Source of the DNA: Cynocephalus volans
Taxonomy: Eukaryota > Chordata > Mammalia > Dermoptera > Cynocephalidae
Direction: 5' to 3'
Assembly (NCBI RefSeq): GCF_027409185.1
Contig: NC_084471.1
Coordinates: forward strand, 5,858,535-5,922,534
DNA length: 64,000 nucleotides
The position numbers were made by a program, and so were the translations under genes. Positions 46,561-59,267 of the stretch are shown one piece after another. Under the pieces are notes generated by a model. That model worked only from the letters and a program-made list of their open reading frames with translations. It did not search any database and was not told where the DNA came from. How positions within the stretch are numbered: position 1 is the stretch's first letter; every line of letters begins with the position of its first letter.

Positions 46561-47335
46561 TACTAAGACATTGCCTCATGGAAGAGACCCATGTATGACC
46601 ACCCTGGCTTATCCCCACGGCCCAAACGAGGATCACTTGGGATTTCTCCCACTAAACTTTTTTTGTATTGAAAAAGGCTAGAGCCAGGAGGCGAAACAAT
46701 TACTTTTGTGAGTCCAAATGAGATTAGTGAAGTTGTAAGCTATCTGAAAGAAGACATTTAATTTGAAGAAGAAAGGTCCACCTCTCATCCCATTACTGTC
46801 ACCGAGTCACTGTGGGGTTGCAGGGACTCATTGACCTGAGGTTGTCTGTAGAGTCTCATCTCCCTCTGTCCGTCCCCCATCTCTGTCTACTGGTAGCTTG
46901 CTGTTCCATAACCTCAGCTCTGAATGACCCTGAAGCTTATGATACCCAAGTTCCCACTCAATGGGATGAGTGTATTTTCTGTAGGAAGGTAATATACCTC
47001 AATTAAAATAGTAACGATTTCCTAAGTAACTTCATTGAAATTAGGATTCAGTTCTGGACGTGGGGGGGATGGCTATGGTCTCCACCCTCAAGTTTATGTT
47101 CTCATGGGGAATATTTCAGAAATGTCAGTAGAAGTTAAACAGCAGTATGAGTTTAGCAATGATAGAAGGCAACAGCACAAGCATTGTCCTGGATGGGACA
47201 TGAAGAATGTGTAAATGACTGGTCTGGAATTCACAGAATGGGGAAGTGACTCTGGGCTGAGCTGGTTTGGGAAGGCTTCACTCGGAGGAGGATGATTTTG
47301 TACTGCCCTGCCGCCAGAGGATGGTAGCATGCCTC
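46561..47335. other. Single-copy sequence
   Basis: No gene or repeat recognised. Confidence 0.4.
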
Positions 47336-47339
47336 ATTC

Positions 47340-47771
47340 TCTGCCACGGGTTAAATGTGTCTGACAAAAGTTCAGGTATTAGAAACTTGACCTCCATTGT
47401 AACAGCAATAAGGGGATGGGAGATGCAATTATGGTTTTTGAAAGGTGGGGCCTTTGAGAGGTGATTGCATCGTGAGGACTGTGCCCTGGTGAATGGATTG
47501 ATCCATTGTATGGAGTCATGGGCGTGGTTCTGATGGCTTTATAAGGAGAGCGAGTGAGCAGGTAGCTCTCTTCCTCAGCCCATTCTCGCCATGTGACAAC
47601 CCGGTCACCATGGGAACCCGTAGGGAGTTCCCACATAGAAGAAGACCCTCACCAGATGCGCCCCCTGGACCATGGATTTCCCAGCCTCCAAAGCTGTAAG
47701 AAATAAGTTTTATTTCCTGTAAACTACCCACTGTCAGGTATTCTGTTATAAGTGACAGAAACGGACTTACA
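47340..47771 (+). mobile_element. MaLR-type solitary LTR
   Basis: GCAATTATGGTTTTTGAAAG, GGGCCTTTGAGAGGTGATTG, GGTTCTGATGGCTTTATAAG, GACCATGGATTTCCCAGCCT, GTAAGAAATAAGTTTTATTT, GACAGAAACGGACTTACACA. Same LTR class as the 23.5 kb provirus. Confidence 0.82.
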
Positions 47772-48207
47772 CACTCTCACAGCAGCAACCAGGCCATTGG
47801 GCAAAGAGGACAGCAGCCTCACCTCCCTTAAGCCCAACAGCCAGATCAACACAACCGTCATGGGAATCAATGTATGGAATGATTTGTACTTCCATTCCCC
47901 CAACCATTTGTTTCTATTTCTTACTACTTGATAAATCTATGTACTAATTAATAGCTGTGACTTCATTCTCAGCTGCTCAACCTGCTGCTGAAAATTATAA
48001 CAGAGCTGAAAATGAACACTTGCTAAGATACACTAATTATGTCTCAGGGGAAGTCGCCCAGTATATTTAGACTATCCGTTTCCCTTCTCCATCACCTTCC
48101 CTGGTGAGTAAGTTTGTTCTAATCACTTTTGAAGAAAGCAAGTTACATTGTAATTTTAGTACCTTGGGATTTGTAGGGTTTCTAATTGGATTTTGATAAG
48201 GGAGTGT

Positions 48208-48610
48208 ATTAGTTTTCTTTTGCTTATAACAGAATACCTGAAACTGGGTAATTTGTGAAGAAACGAAATTTATTTCTTCCAGTTTTGGAAGCTGGGAAGT
48301 CCAAGGTCCAGGGATCACATTTGGCAAGGGCCTTCTTATCGGTGGAAACTCTGTACAGAGTTCCGTGGTGATGCAGGGTACTGCATAGTGAGGGCTGAGG
48401 GAGAGCATTTCCACGTGCTTTCTTCCCCTCCTTATAAAGCCCCCAGTCTACACCCTGATAATCCATGACACCTGATCACTCACCAAACATTCACGAGGGC
48501 ATAGTACCCATGATGCGATCACCTCTTAAAGGCTCCACCTTTCAAATACCATATTGGGGATTAAGTTCCAACATGATCTTTGAAAAAGACAAACATTAAA
48601 ATCATAGCAG
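48208..48610 (-). mobile_element. MaLR-type solitary LTR
   Basis: Reversed copy: TATTAGTTTTCTTTTGCTTA, CTGAAACTGGGTAATTTGTG, GTTTTGGAAGCTGGGAAG, CCTTATAAAGCCCCCAG and GATCACCTCTTAAAGGCTCC. Confidence 0.8.
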
Positions 48611-49665
48611 GGAGTGAGGTTATTTGAAATGAGATGTACCAAGGTCTGACTTATTTTCTTCCTTACATGTCAGGAAGGGAGAGGCTATCTGATACTGGCA
48701 AAGGGGTAAAGTAGGGCAGGTGGCAGGATTGGTACATACATTGCAACTCCTGATTCAGAGCATTGGCTCTTTCAATTAAAAAGGAAGAGGGTGAGGTGGT
48801 ACAAGCAGCCCATGACCAATAATACCTTGGAGGACGCCATCTCTAGTACATAGTCGGCCAACCTCTGTACCATTACTTCACTGCACTGGCACTACTGGAC
48901 TTCATACCATACCAGTGGCCACTTTTCAACATTCTGAGTTTGTAGTTAAGGATTAAAAACCTTGGATGGAACCTAAGTGGATCAGATTTCTCATATTTTT
49001 TGTTCTGATTTTCTGTACATAGAATTAGGCTGAGTTTGATGAAGGTGTGCAGCTGGCACTGTTGGCATCCTGCCCCTTCTCTCACTGTGGAAATGCTGGT
49101 CAGAACTCATTCCATCTTCATGGCCTTAAGATACACAGCTCTGGCTTCAATAGTTACAATCTTCCCCCTGCACAGGTTGCTTCGCAACTGAGGAAGGGAA
49201 GGGAACAGGATGCTATGCTTGTGTAAGATAAGCGGAATGATACCAGCAAGCCCAAAGATAAGCAAGATATGGTGGTGGCATGGACCAGAGTGTTGATGGT
49301 GGACATGGTGAGCAGTTGATACAATGGGGTAGATATTCTGAAAGTTCTACCTAGTGTTGCTGAAACTATAGGCTCAGCTGCTGCTCTACAGCCACAGTGG
49401 CTTGGGTGGGACATTTGCCCATGTGCTGTGTATCTGAGTCCCATGGGATGGAACCCAGAGATGAAGCTCACTGGGCTACCTTGTCTGCACCTCTGCACTC
49501 TAATAGGACAGAAGCAGCCTCTTCTCAGAGATTATAGCTGGGTTTCCTGGATGAGGTTGGAAACAGTGACCCAGGACAACCAACACGTTACCTGGAATTG
49601 ACCCATGTACTTAGTCTTGCCTTGCTTTGTTCAAAGATACTCATAACCCAGGATACATCCTCCTT
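48611..49665. other. Unassigned sequence between two LTRs
   Basis: No recognised gene. It lies between two minus-strand LTRs of different classes and could hold antisense ERVL/MaLR internal sequence around 49020-49640, but I cannot support it. Confidence 0.35.
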
Positions 49666-49667
49666 GT

Positions 49668-50032
49668 CTTAATCAGCCTGAGCTGTTATAACAAAAATAC
49701 CATGGACTGGGTGGTTTAAACAACAGAAATTTATTTCTCACAGTTCTGAAGGCTGGGAAGTTCAAGATCAAGGTGCCAACAGCTTTGGTATCTGGTGAGG
49801 GCTCTCTTCTTGCTTTGCAGACAGCTGCCATCTTGCTGTGTCCTCACATGGTGGAAAGAGCTTAAGAGCTCTCTGGAGTCTCTTTTATAAGAGCACTAAT
49901 TCCATTCATGAGGGCTCCATCTTTATGTCTTAATTATCTCTGAAAGGCCCCACCTCCTAATACTGTCACATTGGGGATTAGGGCTTCAACATACAAATTT
50001 TAGGTGAACACAAATATTCAGTTCATAACACT
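49668..50032 (-). mobile_element. MLT1-type solitary LTR
   Basis: GTGGTTTAAACAACAGAAAT, CTCACAGTTCTGAAGGCTGG, TGCTGTGTCCTCACATGG, AAAGGCCCCACCTCCTAATA, TATTCAGTTCATAACA. Confidence 0.85.
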
Positions 50033-50189
50033 CCTCTAACCTTGCATGGAGCACAGAATCAGGAGCAAGCGTATCACTTTTAGGTTCTGCCTCACCCCAA
50101 ACTGCCTTCAGTCCTGGGTGTTAAGCTGGATGGAATATATTCATTGTAGAATGAACTATATGGTGGATGAGTTCAGGAGCTATACACTG

Positions 50190-50440
50190 GTGAGATATCA
50201 CAGATTCATTCATTGATGCATTCATTTGCTCAACAAATATTAATTGAACATTTACAATGTGCTGAATACCGATAGGTGCTGGGATCACTGGTGGACGAGG
50301 CCCAGTCTCTGCTCTCCAGATGCTCAGAGAGAGATAGAGACAAGAGCCACTGACTGTGATCAGTGCTAGGATAAATATGGAGGTGTGTGGGGACTTGGGG
50401 GGCACCTCATCCAGCTGGCAGTCAGGCACGTCTTCCTGAG
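50190..50440. mobile_element. Ancient repeat, MIR/L2-like
   Basis: CATTTGCTCAACAAATATTA, ACATTTACAATGTGCTGAAT and GTGCTGGGATCACTGG resemble a common old mammalian repeat. The family is not named. Confidence 0.4.
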
Positions 50441-50559
50441 GAAGTGACGTCCACACTGGAAGAATGGGCAGGAGGGAACGTTCCCTTCTTTACCATGGCT
50501 TCCCACGAGCACCAGGCCCCTCAGCTCTCGCTCCCTCCCTCTCTGCGCCCACTGCTACC

Positions 50560-50720
50560 GCCTTATTTCAGGCCCTCATTGTTTCTCGCCTGGGTGACTG
50601 CAATGGTCCCATCTTCCTGCCCCCAATCCTTCTGCTGTCATCACCCTCTCCAGTACCTCTAATATAAAATGTGCAATGCAGACACCTGATCAAGTCAGTT
50701 CTCTCAGTCCAAATCCTTAG
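50560..50720 (+). mobile_element. LINE L2 fragment
   Basis: CTCATTGTTTCTCGCCTGG, TGCAATGGTCCCATCTTCC and CACCTGATCAAGTCAGTTC follow L2 order. Confidence 0.5.
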
Positions 50721-50799
50721 TAGAGTAAGATAATATTTTTGTTTGTTTTTTTCTTCTAGCACTTTATTGGTTCAACTTTTTAATCTATCTATAGTTTAT

Positions 50800-51345
50800 T
50801 ATTTAAAATAACTTTATTGAGATATAATTCACATACCATGAAATTCACCCTTTTACGTACACAATTCAACGGATTTTAGTATATTCACAGAATTGTATAA
50901 TCCTCACCACTCTCTAACTTCAGAACATTTTCATCACCCTACAAGGAAACCGCATATCCACCGGAAGTTACTTCTCATTTCACGCGTCGCCTCCCCCTCA
51001 ACCTGCCTCAGCCCCAGGCAACTACTAATCTACTTTTCATTTCTTTGGATTTGTCTATTCTGGACACTTCACATAAATGAAATCATACGAAATGTGGTCT
51101 TTGTGACTGGCCTTTTTCATTCAGCATAACATCTTCAAGGTGCACCCGTGTTGTAGCAGGTGTCAGTACATCTTTCCCCTTTATTGCTGCATAACATTCC
51201 ATTGTACGGCTCTACCACAATTTCTGGATTCATTACCAAGTTGCTGGACATTTGGGTTGTTTCCACTTTTGGCTCTTGTGAATAACGCTGCTATGAGCTA
51301 GGCGTGTAGAGGTGTTGGTGTGTACATGCTCCCAATTCTCTTAGG
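50800..51345 (-). mobile_element. L1 3'-end relic
   Basis: Antisense L1 3' UTR and ORF2 tail: TTTATTGAGATATAATTCAC, ACACAATTCAACGGATTTTA, GGTTGTTTCCACTTTTGGCT. Truncated. Confidence 0.8.
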
Positions 51346-54300
51346 AGGATAATAATTTTGGATTATCAAGTCTTTTTTTTTCTCCCCCCAATTCCCTTTG
51401 TTTGCCCTTCCTCCTGGTCAAGCTAGACGATGTGGCAGAACGATCACAGAAGTGAAGCCATTGCGTTCCGTTGGCGGGGCTTGATTTCAGTCGGTGTCAT
51501 TTCTGATGATTCACTTGGATCACTTGACAACTAGTTTTTCTCTTCCCCTGTTTTTGCCATTTTGTGGGAGGTACTCTGAAACTGCACATATTTCCGTTCA
51601 TCATCAAATTCTCAATATATTTACTCTTATCTGGACGGATTTATTGTTCCTATTATACTCAACAGATGATCATTTTTTACACATATGTTTTATGTTTACA
51701 CTCAATTGCCCTAGATCTGGCCAGTGTTTTCTTCTGTGTTTTTTGGCTTGTCCCTACCATTCTTTGAGCCCTTCCCAGCTCTCTGACCCCTCTCTCCATG
51801 TGATCTCTCATCCTAGTTCCAAATTCTGGGTTCACAGAGGGCAAAGAGCTTGTCAAACCTGTGCTTGTGTCATGTGCTGCTGCCTCAGTGGTAGCTGTCG
51901 CTAGCCCAGCAACAATGTGGGCAGGGCCACACGGGGCCATCAGTCCTACAGTCCATCACACTACTGTTCACAGAGGTGTGGATAAAGATAAACATTTGTT
52001 CTCCTATAAGAAAACAAAAACAAAACAAAACAAAGCAGGGCAGGCTCAATTACAAGTGCCGGCTGACAGCCAGCCTTAGCGCTGGAGAGAAAACAGGGAG
52101 TTGTGTGCATCTGTTGGAAGATAAACATCCCAATCCAAGGTGACAGCCCCTTTGCAGCTAATTGTTGCTATGTTGGACACAGGCCCAGTATTGCCATATC
52201 TTCTGATTTTTTTTTTCAGAGAAACTGAAAAATATACAGTTTTAGACGAAATCCAGATTTTAAAGTATTGGCTCAAATTTTTGATCTCATGTGGGCCAGC
52301 AAAACCCCTCTGCAGCTGCATTTGGCTTGCAGGCCACCCGTTTGCAGCCCCTGGTTGGTGCTTCCTGTGTTTCCAAGCAATGTGAGCACAATATAGTTTT
52401 GCAAGATTTCCATTGCAAGGTGGTAGAAATCCCACCCAAACTTGCTCAGGCATAGATGGAGATTTATGGGTTCAGTAAAAAGGACTTGCAAAGGGGCTGG
52501 GGCAGCTTTGGCTATGCTGAACTTGAGGCTCAAGTGACATCCCCAGGACTCGGTCTCTCCTTCTCTTCAATCTGTTTCTCATTCGCTGGCTTCATTCTCA
52601 GACAGACTTTCCCTGGAGCCACAACAAGGGCAGCTCCAGGCTTACATGATCTTCAGTGCTTGAGTACCCCAATGGAGGGAAATTTCCTTTCTCCAAGCAT
52701 CCAGCTCTGCCCAGCTGATGTGCCCCTCCCCCAACCCAGCGGAGCACATCTGTGGTCTGGCCGGGCCGCTCATGAGCCACCCTGACTTGGGAGAGGCAGG
52801 GACTTCCACGCAGAATTGCATACAGTGGTGGTAACCAAAAGAAAGGGGAAGAAAACTGAGCAGGAAGAATTAACAGGTGTCAATTGCAGGAGGTGGGGCC
52901 AACTTTTTCCTGTAGTTAAGGGATGTGAATATTGACATTCTAGGTCAGCAAGTGAAAGACTTTAGATCTCACCTGGGGGACAAGAACTTGAGTGTCTCCT
53001 CTGATTCTCAACTCTGTGCTCTTTCCCCTGCACTTTTTTGCAACAGCTCTGGATGCTGTGATATCCTAGTCCTGACGAGAATTGGTCATGGTATTCCCTG
53101 GACATGAGTTTTCTTACTAGAACTTGGACACAAGTTCAGAGTGGAACCTTGAGATTTGTGTTTTAAGATCTTGTATTATTATTATTTCTTGTAGGTTCAT
53201 TGTAGGACATTTTAGAAAATGCAAAAAATTAGGAAAAAAACTTACTCATAATCCAGTCTCTGAAAGGTAGCCATGGCTGACAGGTTGGCATATTTCTTTC
53301 TATATGCCTGGGTGAGTGTATGTTGTGTGTACAATTTGGTACCTGCTTTTTTCACTAAGAATTGTTAAGTTCTTCAAGTCACCATCTTGACAATCCCAAG
53401 TGGAGCCCCTGGCCTGGGCTCCTTGAAGTGTGCTACCTCAGGACAGGTTGTGTCGGTCCCCGGGGCTGGGCTGAGCTCTCTGTTGAGGACCAGGGGACTC
53501 AGTGTGGGGAATGGAGAGACTGGGGCAAGGAGTCATGCAGGTCTTGAAACACATTCCAACCACCCAACCATTGCAACCCCAGCACTTTTCTTCAAGACGA
53601 CAATCCTGTCATCCTGTTGGCATGCAGAGGAGCACAGATGACTTCCCTCCGCTGCCTGGTTTCATTGCTCTGACGCATGGTGCAGTCCGTCAGTGTAATG
53701 GGAAGGGAGGAGCAAGGGGCACATCCATCTGTGGGCTGGCTGCTCCCCTTGTCCCTTTTGCTGTCGGGTAGCCGATGAGCAGAACATCAAGTCTCTCCGC
53801 TGGTTGGGTGCATGACTCCTGGGGTCCCCTGCCTTACCACGGAAGGATTTGTGAAGACAGTTTCTGAGTGTTCGATGGTCTTCCAGATCAACTGCAGTGG
53901 GCCTGGCACATTCTCAGCCATTTACGAAATGCATGCTATTTACTCCAGGGCACAGAGTGGGTCCCACGGGGCTGTTTTACTCCATTGTGTAAATCCACAC
54001 TTAGAGACGTTTAGCACACACAGATTATGCACTCAGCTGACTGAAATGATTCTCTGTTGCTATTACAGTCAGTGGTGAAAATCACACACACCACTTTGTA
54101 GAGTAAATTATTTTTTCACCTGATAGATCATAATAGCTCTCCAGAGTTGTTAAGGCCTAAACAGTCCATCGATAGCCTGGGGAGGTGTGTGTGTGTGTGT
54201 TGGGGGGGGGCAGGGGGTTGGCACGCACTTTTACTGGAACTCCAATCCTTAACTATTTCTGCACTTAATGGGCTAGTAAACATTACTGGGTCCCTTTCTG

Positions 54301-54510
54301 TATTTCTACAGACAACTTTCTGTCTGGCTGACATCCCTCCTGCTCTTTCTCAGTAAACCCTTTGTGATGCATGGAAAGGAAAGAAGGGCCACAGAAGTGT
54401 ATGCTGTTAGAGTTACCATAAGTTCACAGCTGTGTCCCAGACCGATCTCTTGGAGAATTACAACCCTTCCCATGCCCCCCTTTCTTCTGAATCCTAATGT
54501 TGGGGACAAT
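51346..54510. other. Mostly single-copy sequence
   Basis: No gene supported. The 136-codon frame at 51494-51904 and the 125-codon minus-strand frame at 52076-52453 have no domain. A DNA-transposon-like end (GGCTTGCAGGCCACCCG) at about 52285-52355 is too short to call. Confidence 0.4.
54183..54215 (+). repeat. Short GT and G-rich run
   Basis: GGTGTGTGTGTGTGTGTTGG followed by a nine-base G-run. Confidence 0.85.
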
Positions 54511-54514
54511 CACA

Positions 54515-54770
54515 ACGACAATGATGACAGCCAGCAACCATTGGGCACTGTCTGTAGGCCAAGCACCATCCTGTTCTAAACTGTGTTCTAAATCTTTTAT
54601 TTGTGTTAATCAGTTTAATACAGCAATGCACCAAGGGAAGCCAGCTAATGCCATCCCTGTTATACAAATCAGAAAACTGAGGCAGGAGAGGCTAAGTGAC
54701 CTGCTCCATCCATGCAGCTAGTCAGAGGCAGAGTGAGGATCTGGACCCAGGCTAATGGTCGCGGTGGTCC
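54515..54770 (+). mobile_element. MIR SINE
   Basis: TTGGGCACTGTCTGTAGGCC, GTTCTAAATCTTTTATTTGT, TTATACAAATCAGAAAACTG and GGCAGAGTGAGGATCTGG follow MIR order. Confidence 0.72.
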
Positions 54771-55790
54771 AGCCCCACACCGACCGGGCTAGGCTGCCGC
54801 TGCAGAGATCATAGCAACTGATGTGGCACTTGTATCCCTGGCTAGAATTTGTTAGCTAACCTCCTCTACTGTTCAGCCTTCTCCATGTCTTGAAGCTAGG
54901 AGGCAGCCTTTTACTTTAAAATGCACGTAGTAAGTGCTCAATTAACATCAATTAGTTTGCAAAGACCCCATCAGGCAGATTATGAAATGTTTCATTTTAC
55001 AGTAATGGGCCCTCATTTGGCTCTGACTCACTTAATGGGAACACTGCAGCCACATCACAGGTCCTGCTGAGTGCTGGAGATCTGGAGATATCTGGTTGGG
55101 AGGGATGGGGTAGAGGCACAGATCCAGGGAGGAGGGTTGGGTGGGTGGGTAAACTGAGGGTCAGGCTGGGTCATTGGAAGAGAACTCTGGGGGTGGGAAA
55201 AGGTGAAGCCCAGTCTCCCAGAGCCTGCTGTGGAAGCTGAGCAGCTGGGAGGACCAAAGCAGAGTCTAGTACCAGGTCAGCTGGCCAGGGCTACTGGTCA
55301 GAATTCCCCTCATGTGCCAGCAGCCTGGAGAGCAAGAGAAACACTGGCCCAGGGAGACAGGCTTGAGGAAGCACCTAGGCCACCCACACACCCACAAGGT
55401 TTTTACAAGGGGCATGTAACACCTCAAAGGGCACAGAAGTGCTTTGAAACTTCTGTCTTCAGGCAGGACACTGTCAACTAATTCTGAATCTCCCTGCACT
55501 TCAGAAGGGAGAGGTGGGGCCCCGACTTCTGCCCTTTAATTGCTGTAGGAGGCAGCCAATGCACAGTGCCTGACACACAGCGGTGCCCAGGCCTTGTTGA
55601 ATGAGTGCATGCAAGAATGAATGGGCATTCACAGTGGTTACCAGGGACAGAGCCAGGAGGCAGCGTTGATGGACTAAGCAGTTCCATCCCAAGCCTGCGG
55701 ACAGGTGGACGTTTCCCAGCAGGAGGGCAAGGCTCTCTAGATCTCATGTGCATCAGTCAGTTGCCTGCCACAGAATGGGGAATCCAGAAT
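54771..55790. other. Single-copy sequence
   Basis: GC-richer unique DNA. Overlapping frames on both strands, none with a domain. Confidence 0.4.
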
Positions 55791-55794
55791 GGTC

Positions 55795-55880
55795 TTTCTC
55801 AAAGGGTGGCCCACAGTCCAATCACATCTGAACACTGGGATGGGCCCAGGAATCTGCATTTTAACAAAGTCTGATTCTTA
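55795..55880. mobile_element. MER5/MER20-like hAT fragment
   Basis: CTTTCTCAAAGGGTGGCCCA, GAATCTGCATTTTAACAAAG and CTGATTCTTATGAGAAG resemble a small non-autonomous hAT-Charlie element. Confidence 0.45.
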
Positions 55881-57370
55881 TGAGAAGATGGAGCCTGTTT
55901 CTATTAAGACGGAAAACAGTGAAGTAGATTTCTTGACCGTTTTATCACTCAAGCATGTATCTCTGGACAGTACTTTACTTCTGCCAAGTTATATTTCCTA
56001 ATATGTTTTTAAAGTTCTTTTAATCTAAAAAATGCCCCGCTCCCTCTTTTTTTCTTTACAGTTTATCTGCTGATGACTGGGACTGTTTGACCTGTAGAGA
56101 GTCCCACTGCCTGAGTTTTGCAAGTTGCATCCTCGTGGTGCAATTCAGCATGTTTGTCCGCCTGCTCTGTTTCTTGCATGTTGGCTCAGGAGCCCTGGGT
56201 TCCCTCTAGCACCTCTAGCAAGACTCTCAGTGCTGTTGCTTTTTTTTTTTTTAACATCAGAAGGCTCATAATATCTTTTTGTCTCTCTTTTGGTGATGTT
56301 AGCAGGTGCTGACTAATGCTGAGATCCACTGGTTCACTGGGGGTTGTAAATTACGATATTTACCATTTCTTTTCTTTTATTGGTTGGCATACTTCTGTAA
56401 AGAGATGCTTCCCTTCACCCTATTTGGTTACCTTGTGGTACAGTTTGATAAAGGAAATAATCAAAATGAAGCAGGTTTTCCAAAACTCACTGCCTTGGGA
56501 TCAATTTTGTGAAGTCGATGTCAACAGCTTGTTCTTAAAATAAACAATGTATGTGGTTAGGACTGCTGATTTAGTAATTAAGGTATAACGTGCTGGTTCT
56601 GAATGAGTCATTTAGATGTTGTTAAGAACAGCTAGAGCATGAAGCTTCTGTTTCAGGTTGCACGTGGAAGCGTTTGGCTTCCGTGCGGTGATCACTAAGC
56701 AACAGTTATGATTCTCGTGTTCCGTGAGGAAAGTTCGACTGCACTTGGAGCTTTCTCCCTCCCTTTTGAAACTTCCTTTTGAAACTCCCTTATAAATGCG
56801 TTTGCTTGTAGGAGACTTCAGAGCACTTTCCAAATCTGTTGGCTTGGGTTTCCCTGGTCGATCCTCAAGGTTGGCTTTCAATACACATTTACAAAATGAT
56901 TTCTGCCCCGACAGCCTTGGTTTTGGCCCACAAGTTCATGCAGGAAAGGCATTTACCAGTTTTCAAGATAACGAATTGGTCCTCTTCATCCGTCAAAGGT
57001 GACCAAAGAAATAGTTTCTTTTATTTTTCATTTTTATTTTAAATTTTTTAAGGGCAAAATTCTCTTGAAAAGTTTATTAACATTATTATTACAATAAATC
57101 ATTCAGCTCTTCAGTCTTTATACATCCCTATGATCTCATGGATTGAAGCATATTTGATAGATTTTAATCCATTGTAATTATTGTCTTTAGTTGAAGTTGA
57201 AATTTCCCATGTGTGGCAATTTTGGGAAAGTCAAGTTGGCTCCAGAATCCTTTTGACATGACCCTCACTGTCAGTTGACAGTTTCCTTGCTGTCTGGTAT
57301 GACAAGATATTCCAGGCTCATCGTATACATTTTTTTGCCCCACATCTGGAATCATCTGTTTCTCCAAGAA
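55881..57370. other. Single-copy sequence
   Basis: No gene or repeat recognised. A pyrimidine tract and CAG at about 56045-56060 looks like a splice acceptor, but no supporting exon was found. Confidence 0.4.
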
Positions 57371-57376
57371 TCCCTG

Positions 57377-57379
57377 TAT

Positions 57380-57414
<35 letters not shown>

Positions 57415-57418
57415 TTTG
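57377..57418 (+). repeat. (TTTA)n microsatellite
   Basis: About ten TTTA units, grown from the SINE tail. Confidence 0.93.
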
Positions 57419-57458
57419 GCAGCTGGCTACAAACAGTGCTATCTAACCAACTGAGCCA
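57380..57458 (-). mobile_element. CYN-like SINE monomer, internally deleted
   Basis: Reversed unit ending CTAACCAACTGAGCCAC, missing its middle. Its tail has become an (ATTT)n run. Short duplication CCTGTAT at 57373 and 57459. Confidence 0.7.
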
Positions 57459-57789
57459 CCTGTATGTTTTTTTAAGTGGGAAATAAATTTTATGACCACA
57501 TGTGGGCACTGGAGATGTTCAGAGCTGCCGGGCTGGCCACCTGGTCAATGTCTGTGAGCCTTTTGGACACACACAGCCGGACTCTGTCCATCTCCATGCT
57601 CAGGAGTTCACTCAGGACTGCAGGGTTTCCTCAGCCTCCTCTGGATTACACGGGCATCTCTTTTCTTCCACACCAAGAGTCCTGGTTCCTGAGGACACAG
57701 GGGATGACACTGGTCTCCATGTGGTCGGAGCCAAGGGTCAGTTCTTAGTCCCCATCAACGTGACCAGTAGCACCACTTGACTCGGCTAA

Positions 57790-58860
57790 TCTCTCCCTCT
57801 TCCTCCATCTCTCTTCCCCATGCCCAGCCCGCCCTGCTGGTCTCTCTCTCTTCCCTCCATGCAACACTTTCTTCTCTTGGCTCCTAGGACACCCCACTGC
57901 CCTGCTTTCCTTCTGCGCCCTGCTGCTCCCTCTCGGGCACCTCTTCATCTGTGCCACCTTGGAATTCTGGCATGCTTGGGCTCAGTCCCCACCTCCACAC
58001 TCACTCTCCGCGTGATCTCAGTAAATGGACAGCCCCGTCCTTCCATGTGCTCAGGACAAAGGCTAAACACTTTGGAGTCGTCCTCGACTCTTCTCTTTCT
58101 GTCACCTGCATCCAAGCCCTCAGGAAATCCTACGGCTCTTGCTTTGACACAGACCCAGAATCGGACCACTCCTTGCCCATCCACTCCTCTCCTCCCCTGC
58201 AGCTCTCTTTGTCTCCTGCCTAAAATGGCCTCCCAATTGGTATTTCTACTCCCACTTTAGTCCCCCTGGGGTCTTTTCTCTCACAGTAACCAGGACGATC
58301 CTGTTAAACTCTAAGTCTGATCACAACCCTCCTCTGCTCAAATCTCCCCCATGGCTCCCATCTCACTTGATGGGAAAGCTACAGTCCTCACATCAGTGAG
58401 CAAGGCCCTGTGTGATTTGACCCTGGGCCCTCCCTCTGCCCCTCTGCTCCACTTCTCCCCGCCCTCCACTGACTCCAGCTCTCACAGTGGGGTCCCCCTC
58501 CAGGGTCTGTGCATCTTGAGACCTGCCTGGCTAGACACTCTTCCCTGATACCCAGGGGCTCGCTCCTTCACTGACTTCAGGGTCCTTTGTCAAATGTCAC
58601 CATGTCAGAAAGCCCTTCCCTCCCCTGTCTGTTTAAAATACCTCCCACCCAGACCACCTCTGTTTTTCACTACAGCAGGTGTCACCATCTGTTATGCTGA
58701 GTATTCACTTGCTTAGTTGGTTGTTGTCATTGGACTGTGGGCTCGACCCAGGGCAGGGAGCTTTGATATCAGATTTAGTTTGATATCAGATTTCCCATTC
58801 CTACAATAGTCCTTGTCACGTGATGGCATTTGCTGGTGAATGAGTAAATGAGTGAGTGAA
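57790..58860 (+). mobile_element. LINE L2, long 3' portion
   Basis: Landmarks in order: ACCAGGACGATCCTGTTAAA, TCTGATCACAACCCTCCTCT, AAGGCCCTGTGTGATTTGAC, GTCAAATGTCACCATGTCAG, GAAAGCCCTTCCCTCCCCTG, ending GGTGAATGAGTAAATGAGTG. The open frames within (146 codons at 57820) are not L2 ORFs. Confidence 0.75.
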
Positions 58861-58868
58861 GAATCAAA

Positions 58869-59267
58869 TGTTACCGGGCGGCATATCCAGGTTCTTGGTC
58901 CATGAAAAAGGAATTTTTCATGGCACCAGCAAAAGGAGAGGAAGAGAGAGACAGAGAAACTTAAAGGGCTTTATTACCAAACGAAGGTACATGCCAAGGA
59001 AGTGCACAGGCATCTCTGCCAAAGAGAAGCACACGTGCCCCCAGACCATCTCCATCCTCTCAGTCCACGTGCAAACTCCTAATGGCCCATCTCTGCCCCT
59101 CCTGTTCCGCCCAGTGCGCAGGCGCTGGCAGATGCAGTCTGAATATTTATGAGCAGCCTCCCTGGGGCGTGTCCCTATTTTATCCCTGTCTCAGAAGGAC
59201 TCTCCCGTCCTGGGGAGCGATGCTTAATTCAGTGTGACTGAGCACTTTGGGCCTTATGCCTAACTCT
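58869..59267 (-). mobile_element. LTR-like element, unknown family
   Basis: Left end TGTTACCGGGCGGC. On the minus strand a TCATAAATATTC TATA-like box (about 59150) lies about 170 bp before an AATAAAGCCC polyadenylation signal (about 58970), a spacing that fits LTR U3/R. An L1 then inserts at 59268, and the right end beyond 60026 is not fixed. Confidence 0.55.

Noticed and set aside
51494..51904. 136-codon plus-strand frame with hydrophobic stretches
   Set aside because: No domain, no start or splice evidence, composition typical of chance frames.
52285..52355. DNA-transposon end resembling a hAT element
   Set aside because: Only about 70 bp similar by eye, with no matching other end.
56041..56061. 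Splice acceptor-like pyrimidine tract and CAG
   Set aside because: No open exon with coding bias or donor follows. Such tracts are frequent by chance.
57820..58260. 146-codon plus-strand frame
   Set aside because: Lies in an L2 3' region and is not in the L2 coding frame.
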